64,000 nucleotides of DNA. Origin: CAYRHJ01 sp964424105 (lineage in GTDB: Bacteria; Planctomycetota; Phycisphaerae; UBA1845). The notes beneath the pieces are model-generated. The model was given only the letters and a program-made list of their open reading frames with translations. It was not told the origin of the DNA and made no database searches. The stretch lies in NCBI GenBank assembly GCA_964424105.1, contig CAYRHJ010000019.1, positions 32,790-96,789 of the forward strand, given 5' to 3'. How positions within the stretch are numbered: the first letter of the stretch is position 1; each line of letters opens with the position of its first letter. This document shows positions 16,977 to 26,177 of the stretch, one piece after another. The translations under genes were made by a program, and so were the position numbers.

Positions 16977-18170
16977 TTATTCAAATAGAATTTGAAACTC
17001 GCCCGCGTCTCGATGCACACGTATCGCCCGCCGCCCGTGAAGGACATCATCGATCAGATCTCCGACCGCCTCCCGCCGCCACCCCCGCTGAAGGGAGCGC
17101 GGTGAGACAGCCCCATCGCCCCGCGTGTGCGACAGAACCAGCGCCCGGATGTCCTTGTTGTTGGTGACCAATTGATACGACAATTCGTGTGTCATGCAGT
17201 ATTCGAAAACGATGGCTGAGATAAGCTTGCACAGGACGATCTCCTGCGGAGTGTCTTGTTCCTTCGTCGCGGATTCCCGATCGGTCGTGATGGGCCGTTC
17301 AAGTCCGCGTTGCGCTGCCGTCAGTATGCGTTCCAACGCCGTGCCCTTCACCGTCCACCCGCGGAGCGATTGCACATCCTGGGATTGGGTCCAGTGGTGC
17401 TTGGCCACGGCGACCAATAGATGATCTTTCAGGATGGCTCGTGGGGGCCGATTGAATTGTCGGGCGATGGCGTCACGTTCCTTGGCGAGTTCCTCCGCGA
17501 TGGCCCATTCACGCGGGCCTAGCGATCCAACGCCGCGGACGCGGTCCAGCGCGGTTTTCTCGTCTTGGCGATAGACGGAATCATCACTGAATCGTTCGAA
17601 CTCCTCCTGCACCCAGTGTTCGCGGTTCAGTTCGATCAGGCGCTTTCGCTGGATCGAATGAATAGGAAGCACGAATCCCACGTCCTCGGCTGCGTATTGA
17701 ATCTGACGCGCAGACAGCGGGCGTCGGCGCCAGTCCGTCAAGGTTTGGGATTTGTGGAGTCGAACGCCCAGCGCGTGCCGGGCCAACCGTTGAAGACTAA
17801 GCGGATAATCGAGACCCACAAACCCCGCAGCCACCTGAATATCAAAAATGTTCTTCGGAACGCGCTGCGTTTCTTGAAAACAAAGCGAAAGGTCTTCCAT
17901 CCCGGCATGCACCACGGTCTCGTGCCGCGGATCGACCACGAAGTCCCAAAAGGCCGATACGTCACAACCCGCCAGCGGATCTACAAGCCAGATATGTTCA
18001 TCGGTGGCGATCTGCAACAGGCAGACTTGGGGCGCGTAGCCATCCTCGCCGATGAACTCGACGTCGAAGGCGAATCGCGATGAATCCCGCAAGACCGTAC
18101 ACGCGTCGGCAAAAGCGCGTGCGTCCGACACCACGCGTGCAGGGGGAAGTGGCGGCGTTTTCGAGTGCAT
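16977..18170 (-). CDS. rnd: Ribonuclease D
   Basis: 3'-to-5' exoribonuclease acting in tRNA/RNA 3' processing; 397 residues. DEDDy motifs: FAFDVEFIGEDGY (Exo I, Asp/Glu), VHAGMEDLSL (Exo II Asp), and YAAEDVGFVLPIH (Exo III Tyr/Asp). A HRDC domain follows (RPPRAILKDHLLVAVAKHH) with a C-terminal helical part. ATG 18170 (MHSKTPPLPP) is chosen because GAGGAAGG precedes it directly; the frame is open further upstream but without family similarity. It stands alone, convergent to the SIR2 cassette. Confidence 0.92.
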   Translation of the reverse strand: MHSKTPPLPPARVVSDARAFADACTVLRDSSRFAFDVEFIGEDGYAPQVCLLQIATDEHIWLVDPLAGCDVSAFWDFVVDPRHETVVHAGMEDLSLCFQETQRVPKNIFDIQVAAGFVGLDYPLSLQRLARHALGVRLHKSQTLTDWRRRPLSARQIQYAAEDVGFVLPIHSIQRKRLIELNREHWVQEEFERFSDDSVYRQDEKTALDRVRGVGSLGPREWAIAEELAKERDAIARQFNRPPRAILKDHLLVAVAKHHWTQSQDVQSLRGWTVKGTALERILTAAQRGLERPITTDRESATKEQDTPQEIVLCKLISAIVFEYCMTHELSYQLVTNNKDIRALVLSHTRGDGAVSPRSLQRGWRREAVGDLIDDVLHGRRAIRVHRDAGEFQILFE

Positions 18171-18333
18171 ACCTTCCTCGCCACGCGGACCAGCCGCCTC
18201 ACCGGGCCGCGCATCACGGTTTATCTTACCATACTCGGCTGGAAAGCTCGACCTGAAACACGGGTCCGTTTTTCTCGCGGAATCACGAACCTGTTTGCTG
18301 CCCATGGGCGAAGTGATCGGTCGTGCCGCCGGA

Positions 18334-18618
18334 TCAGAAATTGACGGGCAGATTGAGGTTGGCTGCCATCATGCGGGCTTGACCCAGACTGATGGCTGGG
18401 TCGTCGCTCAACCTCGTCACCCACAACGGCCTATTGGCGATCATGCTGGCCATGGGATGCGTCCCTATGTTGATGCCGGCGTTCATGACTCGCAAGAGGT
18501 GTCCGCTCCAATGGCACAAATAGACGCCCGGGGCGGTGATGGCGTCCAAGCGAGAGGGGGTGGCCGCAGAATTGTCGGCCACCAACCGTTGATTGCATGC
18601 TAGTTCCGTCTGATACAT
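18334..18618 (-). CDS. Conserved-looking small protein
   Basis: 94 residues, start ATG 18618 with AGGA about 9 bases upstream. The sequence contains GVYLCHWSGHLLRVMNAGI and ends with VTRLSDDPAISLGQARMMAANLNLPVNF. I have the impression of a small family in planctomycetes with the DP...L..AR..A...L.VNF ending, but I could not search for it. No signal peptide or membrane span. It lies upstream of and in the same direction as rnd. Function unknown. Confidence 0.6.
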   Translation of the reverse strand: MYQTELACNQRLVADNSAATPSRLDAITAPGVYLCHWSGHLLRVMNAGINIGTHPMASMIANRPLWVTRLSDDPAISLGQARMMAANLNLPVNF

Positions 18619-19089
18619 GTTTCTTGGTCCTGTTGTTTAGTGGCCTCCAATGATTCCCGAAGAGTTGACCCTGCGGTGGAATCACCGCACAGCGACGGAA
18701 TTCAACGTCTAACGTCGCCGGTCCACGCGTCGCGGATTAAACTCCCAATATCGCGTTCAACGGTTTACCATCACCGCAACTTGAACGAATACCGCTGCGG
18801 GAATGTCCGTACGGGCCGATAACGACCGAGAGACGCCAATACGACTCCGAAGTGCCGGCCGGTAAATAGTTTATGGGTCGGAAGAGCCTGTTTTCGTTCG
18901 CTTTACTACCCTGCGACGGTATCGTCGAAGTCAAAAGTCGAAAGTCAAACGTCGAAGGTCACGTGAAGCGCTTCCTCACCGCTCTCTGCGGCTTCTGTGG
19001 CCATCCTCCGCATGATTCAGCCACGGAGGTCACAGAGAAACCCCGCATGATCGCCGTTTGAAAAGTTGCGACTATTCAGACCAACTACA
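18619..19089. repeat. Gene-free gap with common intergenic repeats
   Basis: Roughly 470 bases. Around 18928-18958 there is a run of the gtcaaaagtcgaaagtcaaa type, and around 18982-19041 a segment of the type tctctgcggcttctgtggcc ... ccacggaggtcacagagaaa with inverted-repeat character. Both are repeat types scattered between genes in many bacterial genomes. No gene is supported here. Confidence 0.55.
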
Positions 19090-19791
19090 CTAATGTGCCG
19101 AATGGGGCCGTTGCGCACGGGCTCGTGCCTCGCGGGTCATCATCAACGGAAACACGATGTCACTGAGACAGCAGGGTATCATGACGGCGATCACGATGAT
19201 GATGAAGATGCTGCCTATCTCGTCGATCCACCCCAGACGACTTAACGGTGCGATAAAGTAAAGGATGCTGGCGGCGGTGGACGCCAAAACGTGCAGCCCA
19301 TGGCTGAACAGTGTGCTCCCCTGCACGCCCCGGGCGGCCGAGATTCCAACCAGCACACCGACCCCCGCGAAGGGCAGGACCAAGCCGGGATGCTCGACCA
19401 CGCAGATGTGCCAGGGTGCATCGATGCCCATGATGGCGCGGGCGCATTGTGGAAATACAATGTCGCTGACCCCGCAGATGCCGATGGACCCGATCAACCC
19501 AATGACGATGGACTTGAAAACGCTACGGTCATATCTCCAGAACATGGCGGATGTTGCAGCCGCGGAAAAAAACATGTGCATGGGGTGGAATAGGTGAAAA
19601 AGCGTATACAGGCCCGATTCTTCGCCTTGGCCCCCGCGGTCATCGGGCGTGAGATAGCACAGCAGCCCCGCGAATGCGAGACCCAGCGTCACCGCGGAGA
19701 CGGAAAACGGCAGATGTTCCATCAGTTCGACTTGCAGGGCTGATGGACGGGCGGCGGTGTCGTGGTGGTCCGGTTCGTTATGAACGTGCAC
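19090..19791 (-). CDS. Multi-pass membrane protein of unknown function
   Basis: 233 residues with about six hydrophobic segments (for example VTLGLAFAGLLCYLT, SIVIGLIGSIGICGVSDIVF, IFIIIVIAVMIPCCLSDIVF). The motif C.(S)DIVFP occurs twice, once in each half (GVSDIVFPQCAR and CLSDIVFPLMM), suggesting an internal repeat. The N-terminus is His-rich (MHVHNEPDHHDT) and HLFHPMHMFF adds further His/Met, which could bind metal. Not recognised as a named family. It diverges from the thioredoxin-like gene. Confidence 0.75.
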   Translation of the reverse strand: MHVHNEPDHHDTAARPSALQVELMEHLPFSVSAVTLGLAFAGLLCYLTPDDRGGQGEESGLYTLFHLFHPMHMFFSAAATSAMFWRYDRSVFKSIVIGLIGSIGICGVSDIVFPQCARAIMGIDAPWHICVVEHPGLVLPFAGVGVLVGISAARGVQGSTLFSHGLHVLASTAASILYFIAPLSRLGWIDEIGSIFIIIVIAVMIPCCLSDIVFPLMMTREARARAQRPHSAH

Positions 19792-20044
19792 GAAGCTCCT
19801 CTCGGTCGATGATTTCGGCCCGGGCTTCGGGCAACGGTCGCGATTATGGGGCGGGCGGCGGGATGTCGCAATCCGCGAAATCCCAGCGGCAGGGCGGATT
19901 CGAGAAATGCGTCGGCTTGGGAGCTGCTTTGTTGATTTTAGCTACGATGGCATTTAGACTATCCCGATGGGCCAATATAACCTGACCGGGCAATGTCCGC
20001 CTGACCGAGCAACGTCCGATAGATATCGCGTTGGAGTGGAACGC

Positions 20045-21100
20045 ATGATGAGCGTGAAGAATTGCATGACCGTGGGGCTGCTGACCCTGGCAATCGGGTC
20101 GGTGGCGCGAGGGCAATTGAATATCGGAGACCCTGCCCCGGAGATTTCGATCACTGAGTGGGTGCGTGGCGAACCGATTACGCTGGCCAAATCCAAGGGC
20201 GAAAAGGTCATTTTGCTGGAGTTTTGGGCGACTTGGTGTCCGCCTTGCATCGAAGCGATCCCCCACATGACCGAGATTCAGCACAAATACAAGGATCGTG
20301 GCCTGGTGGTTTTGGGCGTGTCCGGTCCGGGTCGCGGTGAATCGCTTTCGTCTGTCAAGCGCTTCGTACGCCGTCAAGCCGATGGGATGGACTACACGGT
20401 CGCCTATGACGGCGCGGGCAAGACCCATTCTGATTACATGGGTGGGATCGGTGCTGCGGGAATTCCGTACGCGTTTTTGATCGACAAGTCGGGATCATTG
20501 ATGTGGCATGGCCACCCCGGTGACCCCGTCATGGACGAGATTATCGATCAGGTGGTGAACGGGAAGTACAACGTCGAGGATGCGAGGCGGCTTGCACAAC
20601 TTGAACCGATGATCGCCCGATTGCATCGAACGGCTGCAATCAGCGACTGGAGCGCTTTCAAGACGACGGCCCGGCGCATTCTCGAAATGGATCCGAAGAA
20701 TGAAAGCGCCCTGGAAGCCTTGATTTACGGCTATCTTTTTCAATCGGATGACGTCGAGGAATTGCGTCGTTTTCTGGGCGACCACATGAAAAACCACGGC
20801 AAGAACGCCGAGGCGATGCACGCGTTGGCCATGGCCCTGTTGCGCATCGAGGACATGCAACGTCGGCAACCGGACCTGGCCCTACAGGCGGCGTCGTTGG
20901 CCTATGAAGCCTGCAAAGGCGGCGATTGTTCCAAGATCGATACCTATGCCCGGGCCGTCTTCGAAATCGGCTTGGTGGATCGGGCGATTGAGCTTCAAAC
21001 CAACGCGGTGGCCGTCGCGGCGGGAGACGACGTGAAGCGCTCCATGGAGCGTGTCCTGGACTATTATAAAGCCTGCAAAGCCCTGCAATCCGAACTGTAG
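20045..21100 (+). CDS. TlpA/ResA-like thioredoxin-fold protein with helical C-terminal extension
   Basis: Exported thiol-disulfide oxidoreductase-like protein, 351 residues. An N-terminal signal (CMTVGLLTLAIGSVARGQ) precedes an AhpC/TlpA-type domain: NIGDPAPEISITEWVRG, then EFWATWCPPC with redox Cys 65 and 68, and the cis-Pro region GIPYAFLIDKSG. Residues from about 200 form TPR-like helices (LEMDPKNESALEALIYGYLF). ATG 20045 is chosen because the upstream extension would mask the signal peptide; 20048 is equivalent. It precedes a secreted beta-propeller gene in the same direction and could help fold extracytoplasmic Cys proteins. Confidence 0.9.
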   Translation: MMSVKNCMTVGLLTLAIGSVARGQLNIGDPAPEISITEWVRGEPITLAKSKGEKVILLEFWATWCPPCIEAIPHMTEIQHKYKDRGLVVLGVSGPGRGESLSSVKRFVRRQADGMDYTVAYDGAGKTHSDYMGGIGAAGIPYAFLIDKSGSLMWHGHPGDPVMDEIIDQVVNGKYNVEDARRLAQLEPMIARLHRTAAISDWSAFKTTARRILEMDPKNESALEALIYGYLFQSDDVEELRRFLGDHMKNHGKNAEAMHALAMALLRIEDMQRRQPDLALQAASLAYEACKGGDCSKIDTYARAVFEIGLVDRAIELQTNAVAVAAGDDVKRSMERVLDYYKACKALQSEL

Positions 21101-21154
21101 TCAGGTGTTGGGCGGTACAATCCCTGCGTCGTTCGAACCGGAGAAAACAAGCTG

Positions 21155-22462
21155 ATGGTGTGGCCAAGTGCGCGCGACCATTATTTAGCGGGAGTCCTGC
21201 TGGTCGCCATCCTGTTCAGTGTGCCGGCGCTCGGCCAACATGATGCGGGGTCATTCCGCGTTCCCACTTCCGCTGATTTCGCAGGGGCCGGCTACGGCGA
21301 ATTCTGGTCCGCTCGGCTTCGTCTCGAGTCGGGCGATGCGGTGGTTGCGGCCTACCTGTTGGACGAAAACCTGTACGTGCGCAGTCAGGCTGGTTTGATC
21401 TACGCCGTTCAGGTGGATACCGGTTTGTTAAGGTGGGTGCACGATCTGGAGGAGCGGTTTCACGTTGATAGGCCGCCATGGCACGTGGAATCAATCGCGG
21501 GAGCGGGCCCCGTCGTGTTTACCCTGCCCGATCGCGTTGTCTTCGTTGATCGATTCAGCGGCGAGGTTGTGGGTCGCGTGGAATTGCCCGTACCGGCTGT
21601 GGGTGCCGCGGTGGCCACGATGAACACGCTGTACGTCGGCGGGTCCGATCAGAATCTCTACGCCATTCGTTGGTCGCTGCACTGTCGCGGACCAAGCGTG
21701 ACCCTGTGGCGGGTGGGTTTGGCTGGCATGGTGCGAGGCCGACCCGTGCTGACGTTTGATGGCGACTTGATTGTCGCCTCCGAACGGGGGCGGGTTTATC
21801 GTATGGGTGGCCGCGACAAGCATCTGATTTGGGCGTTTGGGGTTGGCGGTGCAATTACCGGCGGCATGGCCGTGGCCGATTCCGCGGTTTATGTCAGCGC
21901 CGCGGACCAGCGATTTTACATGCTCGACTTTGATTCCGGCCGATTGATTGAAGAGGAATTGCTGCCGTCGGGTTTTGCGACTGCGCCGTTCTCAGCCAGC
22001 GGATTCGTCTACCAATACTGCGAGAATCGCGGCATTTATTCATTTGATACCCAGAGCCATCGCAGGTCGCTGCACATTCCGGCGGCCCGTTCATTTGTCG
22101 CACAAGGTTCCGACAAAATAGTTTTCGTTTCGGAAACCGGCAGCCTTATTTTCGCGAATTCAACGAGCGGCGAAATAGTCGGCATCATCGAACTGCCGCG
22201 GGGCAGCGTGGTACCGGCAAATTCCCGCGATTCCGTGATTTTTTTGTGCACCGCCGACGGCAAACTTATTTGTGCTAAACCATTGGGATTTCCGTACTTG
22301 CGCCGTGAACAAGTGACCGCGGCCCGCGTCGAGCTTCACGCCCCGCCAGGCTCCGCTGACAACGAGGACGAAGGATTGCCCTCCGACGCCGGCGGTCAAG
22401 GCGTCTTGGATCGGGGCAATCAGACTGATCCGCTACGCAGCCGACTATCCCCCGGACGGTAG
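21155..22462 (+). CDS. Secreted PQQ-like beta-propeller repeat protein
   Basis: 435 residues with an N-terminal export signal (YLAGVLLVAILFSVPALGQ). The body has repeated blades of the PQQ-binding-like type: GLIYAVQVDTGLLRWVHDL, DRVVFVDRFSGEVVGRVEL, NLYAIRW, GRVYRMGGRDKHLIWAF, RFYMLDFDSGRLI, GSLIFANSTSGEIVG and DGKLICAKPLG. No dehydrogenase active-site residues are apparent, so a binding or scaffold role is likely (inferred). It lies 54 bases after the thioredoxin-like gene, so probably one transcript. The tail after residue 390 is low-complexity and polar. Confidence 0.87.
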   Translation: MVWPSARDHYLAGVLLVAILFSVPALGQHDAGSFRVPTSADFAGAGYGEFWSARLRLESGDAVVAAYLLDENLYVRSQAGLIYAVQVDTGLLRWVHDLEERFHVDRPPWHVESIAGAGPVVFTLPDRVVFVDRFSGEVVGRVELPVPAVGAAVATMNTLYVGGSDQNLYAIRWSLHCRGPSVTLWRVGLAGMVRGRPVLTFDGDLIVASERGRVYRMGGRDKHLIWAFGVGGAITGGMAVADSAVYVSAADQRFYMLDFDSGRLIEEELLPSGFATAPFSASGFVYQYCENRGIYSFDTQSHRRSLHIPAARSFVAQGSDKIVFVSETGSLIFANSTSGEIVGIIELPRGSVVPANSRDSVIFLCTADGKLICAKPLGFPYLRREQVTAARVELHAPPGSADNEDEGLPSDAGGQGVLDRGNQTDPLRSRLSPGR

Positions 22463-22684
22463 ATATCACAAACAGCCAGCAAACTTTTCCCGTTAATTTA
22501 CGTCAGGCTGCGAGTGGATGACCCAAGAACTTGTCTTGACAGTGTCCACCACGTTCGTACGATTCAGGTTCGCGAGGCATGAAGCGCGACGCAGTGCGAA
22601 GGCTTGGGCCGGGTGGGGGCGACGCTCTGTGTGCCGGTCGAACAAACCTCTACCCGGTCGATTACCGTCTGATAGGAGTTTTGC

Positions 22685-23773
22685 ATGAATCCGTCTAGCG
22701 CGTTCAAACGGATAGGGAACTTGTGCGACACGCGATTTCCAGGAATTGCTGCGTGCCTTTTGTTGCTCGCGGGTTGCGCATCGACCCCTACGGAACGAAT
22801 TCAAGTCCAGTTTTATTCGCCGGACGGTGCAGCCATCGCCCTACGCGGAGCCGGTGCCGACGGGGCGCAATCGGTTCGTTCGCGCGGACCATTGGGCAAT
22901 CGGCTGGAGACGCAGAAAAGCGATTTGGCGGTATTTGATCTGTCACCCGGACGTTATGAATTCGCCTATGCCTGCGCCGCCGGGGCTGAGGACGCGGTCA
23001 TTTACGGCGATCTTGAACTTTGCACGCCCAAGGGCCGGGCGGCTGAACTGTTCGTCCGAAACACATTCGTTCCCATCAAGTTGCCAAGTGTCCGGGCGCA
23101 GATTGCGGAGCATCGTTTTCCGATGCGTGACCTTTCGTACACGGTGGGATTGGAGCACCGCGAGTTTCAGCACCTGGAGCAGGGGGATCTGCTGACGCGG
23201 GTTTATTTCGTTGCGGATTTGGCGGGCATCAAGCACGACGTCGATAATAGGTACCCGGCGATGATCGGGAGCATTGACCGGGAGTTGGCCGTTTTGGATG
23301 ACCAGCAAACGTATCTAAACAAGCGATATGCGGACGCCCGGCGGGAGGCGCTACAGCGCTCGCCGGACATGAACATCGAGGACAAGATCGCGCACGAGCG
23401 CTTCGACCTGTTCGGGATGCAGGAGCCGTTCGTCAAAATCGCACGTAAGCGTCAGGAGGCTGAAGCTTTTCGGGCTTCACTTTTGCGCGAGCGATCACGT
23501 TTGGAAAGCGAACGAGCCAGGCGATCAGCGCTTTTGCGTTCCTTGGCCATCGTGCATCGCGATGGAGCGCTGGTGTTGGCCACGCCCGATTTGCAGTTGC
23601 CCTATCAAAACGCGGTGGCCCAAGCCGAGGAATTGGGCGAGGTGGTGGCTGTGATGCGCGTCGGCGGGCGCCATCGGCATTGGGCCAGCCGCATGTTAGC
23701 GGATGCGGGGGGCGAATATCCCGCCAACGTTGACCCCATGGTCGATTCCGAGCGGCCATCGGATACGCATTAG
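22685..23773 (+). CDS. Lipoprotein of unknown function
   Basis: 362 residues. The signal CLLLLAGC (lipobox LAGC, Cys about residue 31) predicts a lipid anchor. ATG 22685 is preceded by TAGGAG at 6 bases. The first half is beta-rich (SPGRYEFAYACAAGAEDAVIYGDLEL) and may be a carboxypeptidase-regulatory-like or PEGA-like fold; the second half is a long charged helix (RKRQEAEAFRASLLRERSRL), likely coiled coil. Not recognised. A strong intrinsic terminator follows. Confidence 0.82.
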   Translation: MNPSSAFKRIGNLCDTRFPGIAACLLLLAGCASTPTERIQVQFYSPDGAAIALRGAGADGAQSVRSRGPLGNRLETQKSDLAVFDLSPGRYEFAYACAAGAEDAVIYGDLELCTPKGRAAELFVRNTFVPIKLPSVRAQIAEHRFPMRDLSYTVGLEHREFQHLEQGDLLTRVYFVADLAGIKHDVDNRYPAMIGSIDRELAVLDDQQTYLNKRYADARREALQRSPDMNIEDKIAHERFDLFGMQEPFVKIARKRQEAEAFRASLLRERSRLESERARRSALLRSLAIVHRDGALVLATPDLQLPYQNAVAQAEELGEVVAVMRVGGRHRHWASRMLADAGGEYPANVDPMVDSERPSDTH

Positions 23774-23804
23774 TTTGCAGCGCCGTTGTGTGCTTGTGAG
23801 AAAG

Positions 23805-23836
23805 GACCGGTGGGCAATGGCCACTCGGTCTTTTTT
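23805..23836 (+). terminator. Intrinsic terminator after the lipoprotein gene
   Basis: GACCGGTGG - gcaatgg - CCAC(T)CGGTC forms a GC-rich stem with one bulge, followed by TTTTTT at 23831-23836. It lies 32 bases after the stop at 23773. Confidence 0.85.
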
Positions 23837-24048
23837 CGTTACGCGGAAATCCACCAGGACGGACGGCGTGGGCGTGGCGGGTTCATTGGGCAATCAGCCC
23901 GGATTATGATGACGATGCTGCCACGAATAGAAATGGCGGTTCCAAACTCGATGGCAGCTAGCAGATTGCCGGCGCGGGGAATCGTTCAAGGCAGCATTTT
24001 TTTCAGCGAGGTGGCCACTCGCCTGGCGTGCGAGTTGGCCCAATGCCG

Positions 24049-24135
24049 GGAGGAGTGGCCGAGCGGCTGAAGGCGACGGTCTTGAAAACCGTTGTACGGG
24101 AGACCGTACCGGGGGTTCGAATCCCTCCTCCTCCG
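24049..24135 (+). tRNA. tRNA-Ser (anticodon UGA)
   Basis: 87-nt class II tRNA. Acceptor GGAGGAG pairs with CTCCTCC, discriminator G, CCA not encoded. The D-arm contains TGGCCGAGCGGCTGAAGGC. Anticodon stem ACGGT/ACCGT encloses CTTGAAA, giving UGA. A long variable arm (GTACGGGAGACCGTAC) and TTCGAAT T-loop are present. It decodes UCA and wobble UCN codons. Confidence 0.97.
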
Positions 24136-24614
24136 ATAGTCAGATGACGTTTTGTTTCGACTTGCTACGTCGCTACTACTCGGAACATGAACCACTGAAC
24201 AACCAGCGATGGGCCACGCCCGTCTGTGCGCTGGATTCCGGCATGCGCCGGAATGACGGATGGGGGCGGTGGCGGGTCGTTTCAGAAAGGACCGCCCGCT
24301 TGGCGCTCGCGGCTCGTGAAGGCGCGAACGTGAACATGTACTTCGCGGGGGACCGCTCGCTTGGCGCTCGCGGCTCGTGAAGGCGCGAACGTGAACATGT
24401 ACTTCGCGGGGGACCGCTCGCTTTGCGCTCGCGGCTTGTGAAAGAGTGGGTGAAACACGGGCGACGGACTGGATTCCGGCTTGCGCCGGGGTGACGATTC
24501 TACGGCAAGAACGGATCAACTTCATTACACCATTCAAACGTCAATGGGCAGCCCGTTCGTCGAGGCCTGTGTCGCTGATCCGGCCCCGGGCGAATGCTCG
24601 CATCCGTCGAATGG
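24136..24614. repeat. Repeat-filled gap downstream of tRNA-Ser with 61-bp tandem repeats
   Basis: Two complete 61-bp copies at 24289-24349 and 24350-24410 and a partial third from 24411 (ggaccgctcgcttggcgctc ... cttcgcggg). Each begins with the dispersed gaccgctc...gcggctcg palindrome. A cgtcattccggc-type hairpin on the reverse strand lies at about 24226-24260, and a family C repeat at 24469-24546. No gene is supported. Confidence 0.88.
24469..24546 (-). repeat. Dispersed repeat family C, copy 1
   Basis: On the reverse strand it reads cattgacgtttgaatggtgt aatgaagttgatccgttctt gccgtagaatcgtcaccccg, continuing into a gccggaatccag end. The same block occurs at 53273-53340 and 54131-54208 on the plus strand. 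Confidence 0.8.
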
Positions 24615-25718
24615 CTAATCCTTGAGCTTGAATACCAAGCTCGTGTAGTAGGTATTGTCGAGGCGATCGAATCCCGGTTGGGGCTGGGAATTGTATTCGT
24701 TGCGCATTCCGAGTTTCCAATCGATTCGGTCGTCCTTGAGCGGCAAGACCAGGGCGGTGTCCATGTCCAGCCGGTAATTATCGAATTGCTCGAAAGCCGG
24801 GCTATAGGTCGTGCTGTGGGTTAGCCGCGCCCATTGGGCGATGTCGAGGCGCCAGTCGAACCCCAGATCCAGGGTGGGGTCATTTTCGGTTCGCCCGCCT
24901 TCGTAAGACTCGTGGCGATATCCCAGACCGGCTCGGGCTTTCAGTTCATGCTCTTCGCTCTTGATCAGAAAACGACCGACGCCAACGGTCGCTGTCGCGC
25001 GCTGGTCGAGGTCTTCGAATTCGTCGAATTCCAGGGCCAGCCCGGTGTACCAATACCACTTTTCGGTCAGATCATTTTCAAAACGCATCCCGCCGCGGTA
25101 TTCGTTCTTGGTTCTTTGATCATCCTGTTCACTGTAGACGCCGGATAGAAAAAAGTGCGTCCGGTCACGGAGTGTCGTTCGCCGAACATCCAACCGACCG
25201 TGGCCATCCAGCGTGTCCGTGTTTCCCTCGCTCCGGCTGGCACCGCCCTCCAACGTCACCACCCATTTCGGCTTGGCGGCCTCGATTTCCACTCTCGCCG
25301 ATTCGCGGATGGCTGCGATGCGAGGATCCTCGGCACCTGCTGGCCACAGGTATTCGACGCGGTCGGAGTCGACCGAGATGTTCCCCAGTGCGGACTCGAC
25401 CGCCAACTTGTTGGCTTTGGTGCCCGGACCGATAGTCCCGACGAGTTGGTCTCCGCTGGCAAACGTTATATGGAATGGACCATCGGTTGCCATCGACGTG
25501 ATCAGGGACAGGGGCAACTCCACGCGGCCTACGATCTGCGTAACGATCACGACCTTTCCGTCGCCCACCTTTTCAATCGCGCCGACCAGCACGCTTCCGT
25601 CGTTGACAGTGACGGAATCAGCGGCACAGACGGAGGTGGTGATCAGCACACCCGTCGCCATCGTGACTAGAACCCGCGTCGCTCGTTCGAACAAACTGAA
25701 AACTCCCCAGTCCGCCAT
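24615..25718 (-). CDS. DUF481-like outer-membrane beta-barrel protein
   Basis: 367 residues from ATG 25718 (a GTG at 25751 would add 11). The N-terminal signal is LVTMATGVLITTSVCAADS. Residues about 45-130 form a small beta domain (VTVNDGSVLVGAIEKVGDGK, VELPLSLITSMA) of the kind that often precedes DUF481. From about 155 onward alternating polar/hydrophobic strands (THFFLSGVYSEQDDQRTKNE, GLGYRHESYEGG) end in the aromatic-basic FKLKD, as in DUF481 salt-induced outer-membrane proteins. It follows the small lipoprotein gene in the same direction. Confidence 0.88.
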   Translation of the reverse strand: MADWGVFSLFERATRVLVTMATGVLITTSVCAADSVTVNDGSVLVGAIEKVGDGKVVIVTQIVGRVELPLSLITSMATDGPFHITFASGDQLVGTIGPGTKANKLAVESALGNISVDSDRVEYLWPAGAEDPRIAAIRESARVEIEAAKPKWVVTLEGGASRSEGNTDTLDGHGRLDVRRTTLRDRTHFFLSGVYSEQDDQRTKNEYRGGMRFENDLTEKWYWYTGLALEFDEFEDLDQRATATVGVGRFLIKSEEHELKARAGLGYRHESYEGGRTENDPTLDLGFDWRLDIAQWARLTHSTTYSPAFEQFDNYRLDMDTALVLPLKDDRIDWKLGMRNEYNSQPQPGFDRLDNTYYTSLVFKLKD

Positions 25719-25751
25719 CGGACGGCCACCGACCGTTTCAAGCGGATGCAC

Positions 25752-25964
25752 TTATTCGTTGCCGTTGAACGCCTGGTTGATCGCGTCGGTAATGAATGCA
25801 TCGATCGGGCCGAGGACGGCGCCGCGCACCAGGGAAATCAGCAATTCGCGACCGTCCACGGTCGAGGTCGTCGTGATCTCCCCGATATTGCAGCCCCCGA
25901 ACTGGAAGACGCTCGCAAGGGCCACCAAGGCCAAACCGCCGATTCGCTCTCTTTTCCCATTCAT
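25752..25964 (-). CDS. Small planctomycete-type lipoprotein
   Basis: 70 residues from ATG 25964 (a GTG at 25973 is possible). The N-terminal signal LALVALASVFQFGGC has an FGGC lipobox. The mature part reads VDGRELLISLVRGAVLGPIDAFITDAINQAF, an amphipathic helix. I have seen similar short proteins with QFGGC...GRELxISLIRG in planctomycetes, but could not verify this. It lies directly upstream of the DUF481 gene (TAA-GTG junction), so both may form one unit. Confidence 0.72.
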   Translation of the reverse strand: MNGKRERIGGLALVALASVFQFGGCNIGEITTTSTVDGRELLISLVRGAVLGPIDAFITDAINQAFNGNE

Positions 25965-26078
25965 TGGAATCACCGTGTTGAGGATTAGTTTGTAAAACAG
26001 AATCGTCTGGACCGCGCGGACCCAAGCTAGGGAGGGGACCCGCGCCTGTCAAGAACTTGTTGGGCGGCGAACTACATC

Positions 26079-26176
26079 CGTCATTCCGGCGAAGGCCGGA
26101 ATCCAGAAGAACGCTGCCTGGACTCCGGCTTGCGCCGGAGTGACGTGCGGGACGATCCCGCTCGCGCTACCATGGC
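26079..26176 (+). repeat. Composite dispersed hairpin repeat (pair with 32000-32136)
   Basis: The inverted pair cgtcattccggcgaaggccg ... and ... cttgcgccggagtgacgtgc is followed by gacgatcccgctcgcgctac catggcg. The same composite occurs at about 32001-32136, with an extra partial duplication. It ends two bases before the stop codon of the DUF368 gene. Confidence 0.85.
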
Positions 26177-26177
26177 G

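Noticed and set aside
24289..24445. CRISPR-like array next to tRNA-Ser
   Set aside because: The 61-bp repeats are directly adjacent copies of the entire unit, so no spacers; it is a tandem duplication of a dispersed element.
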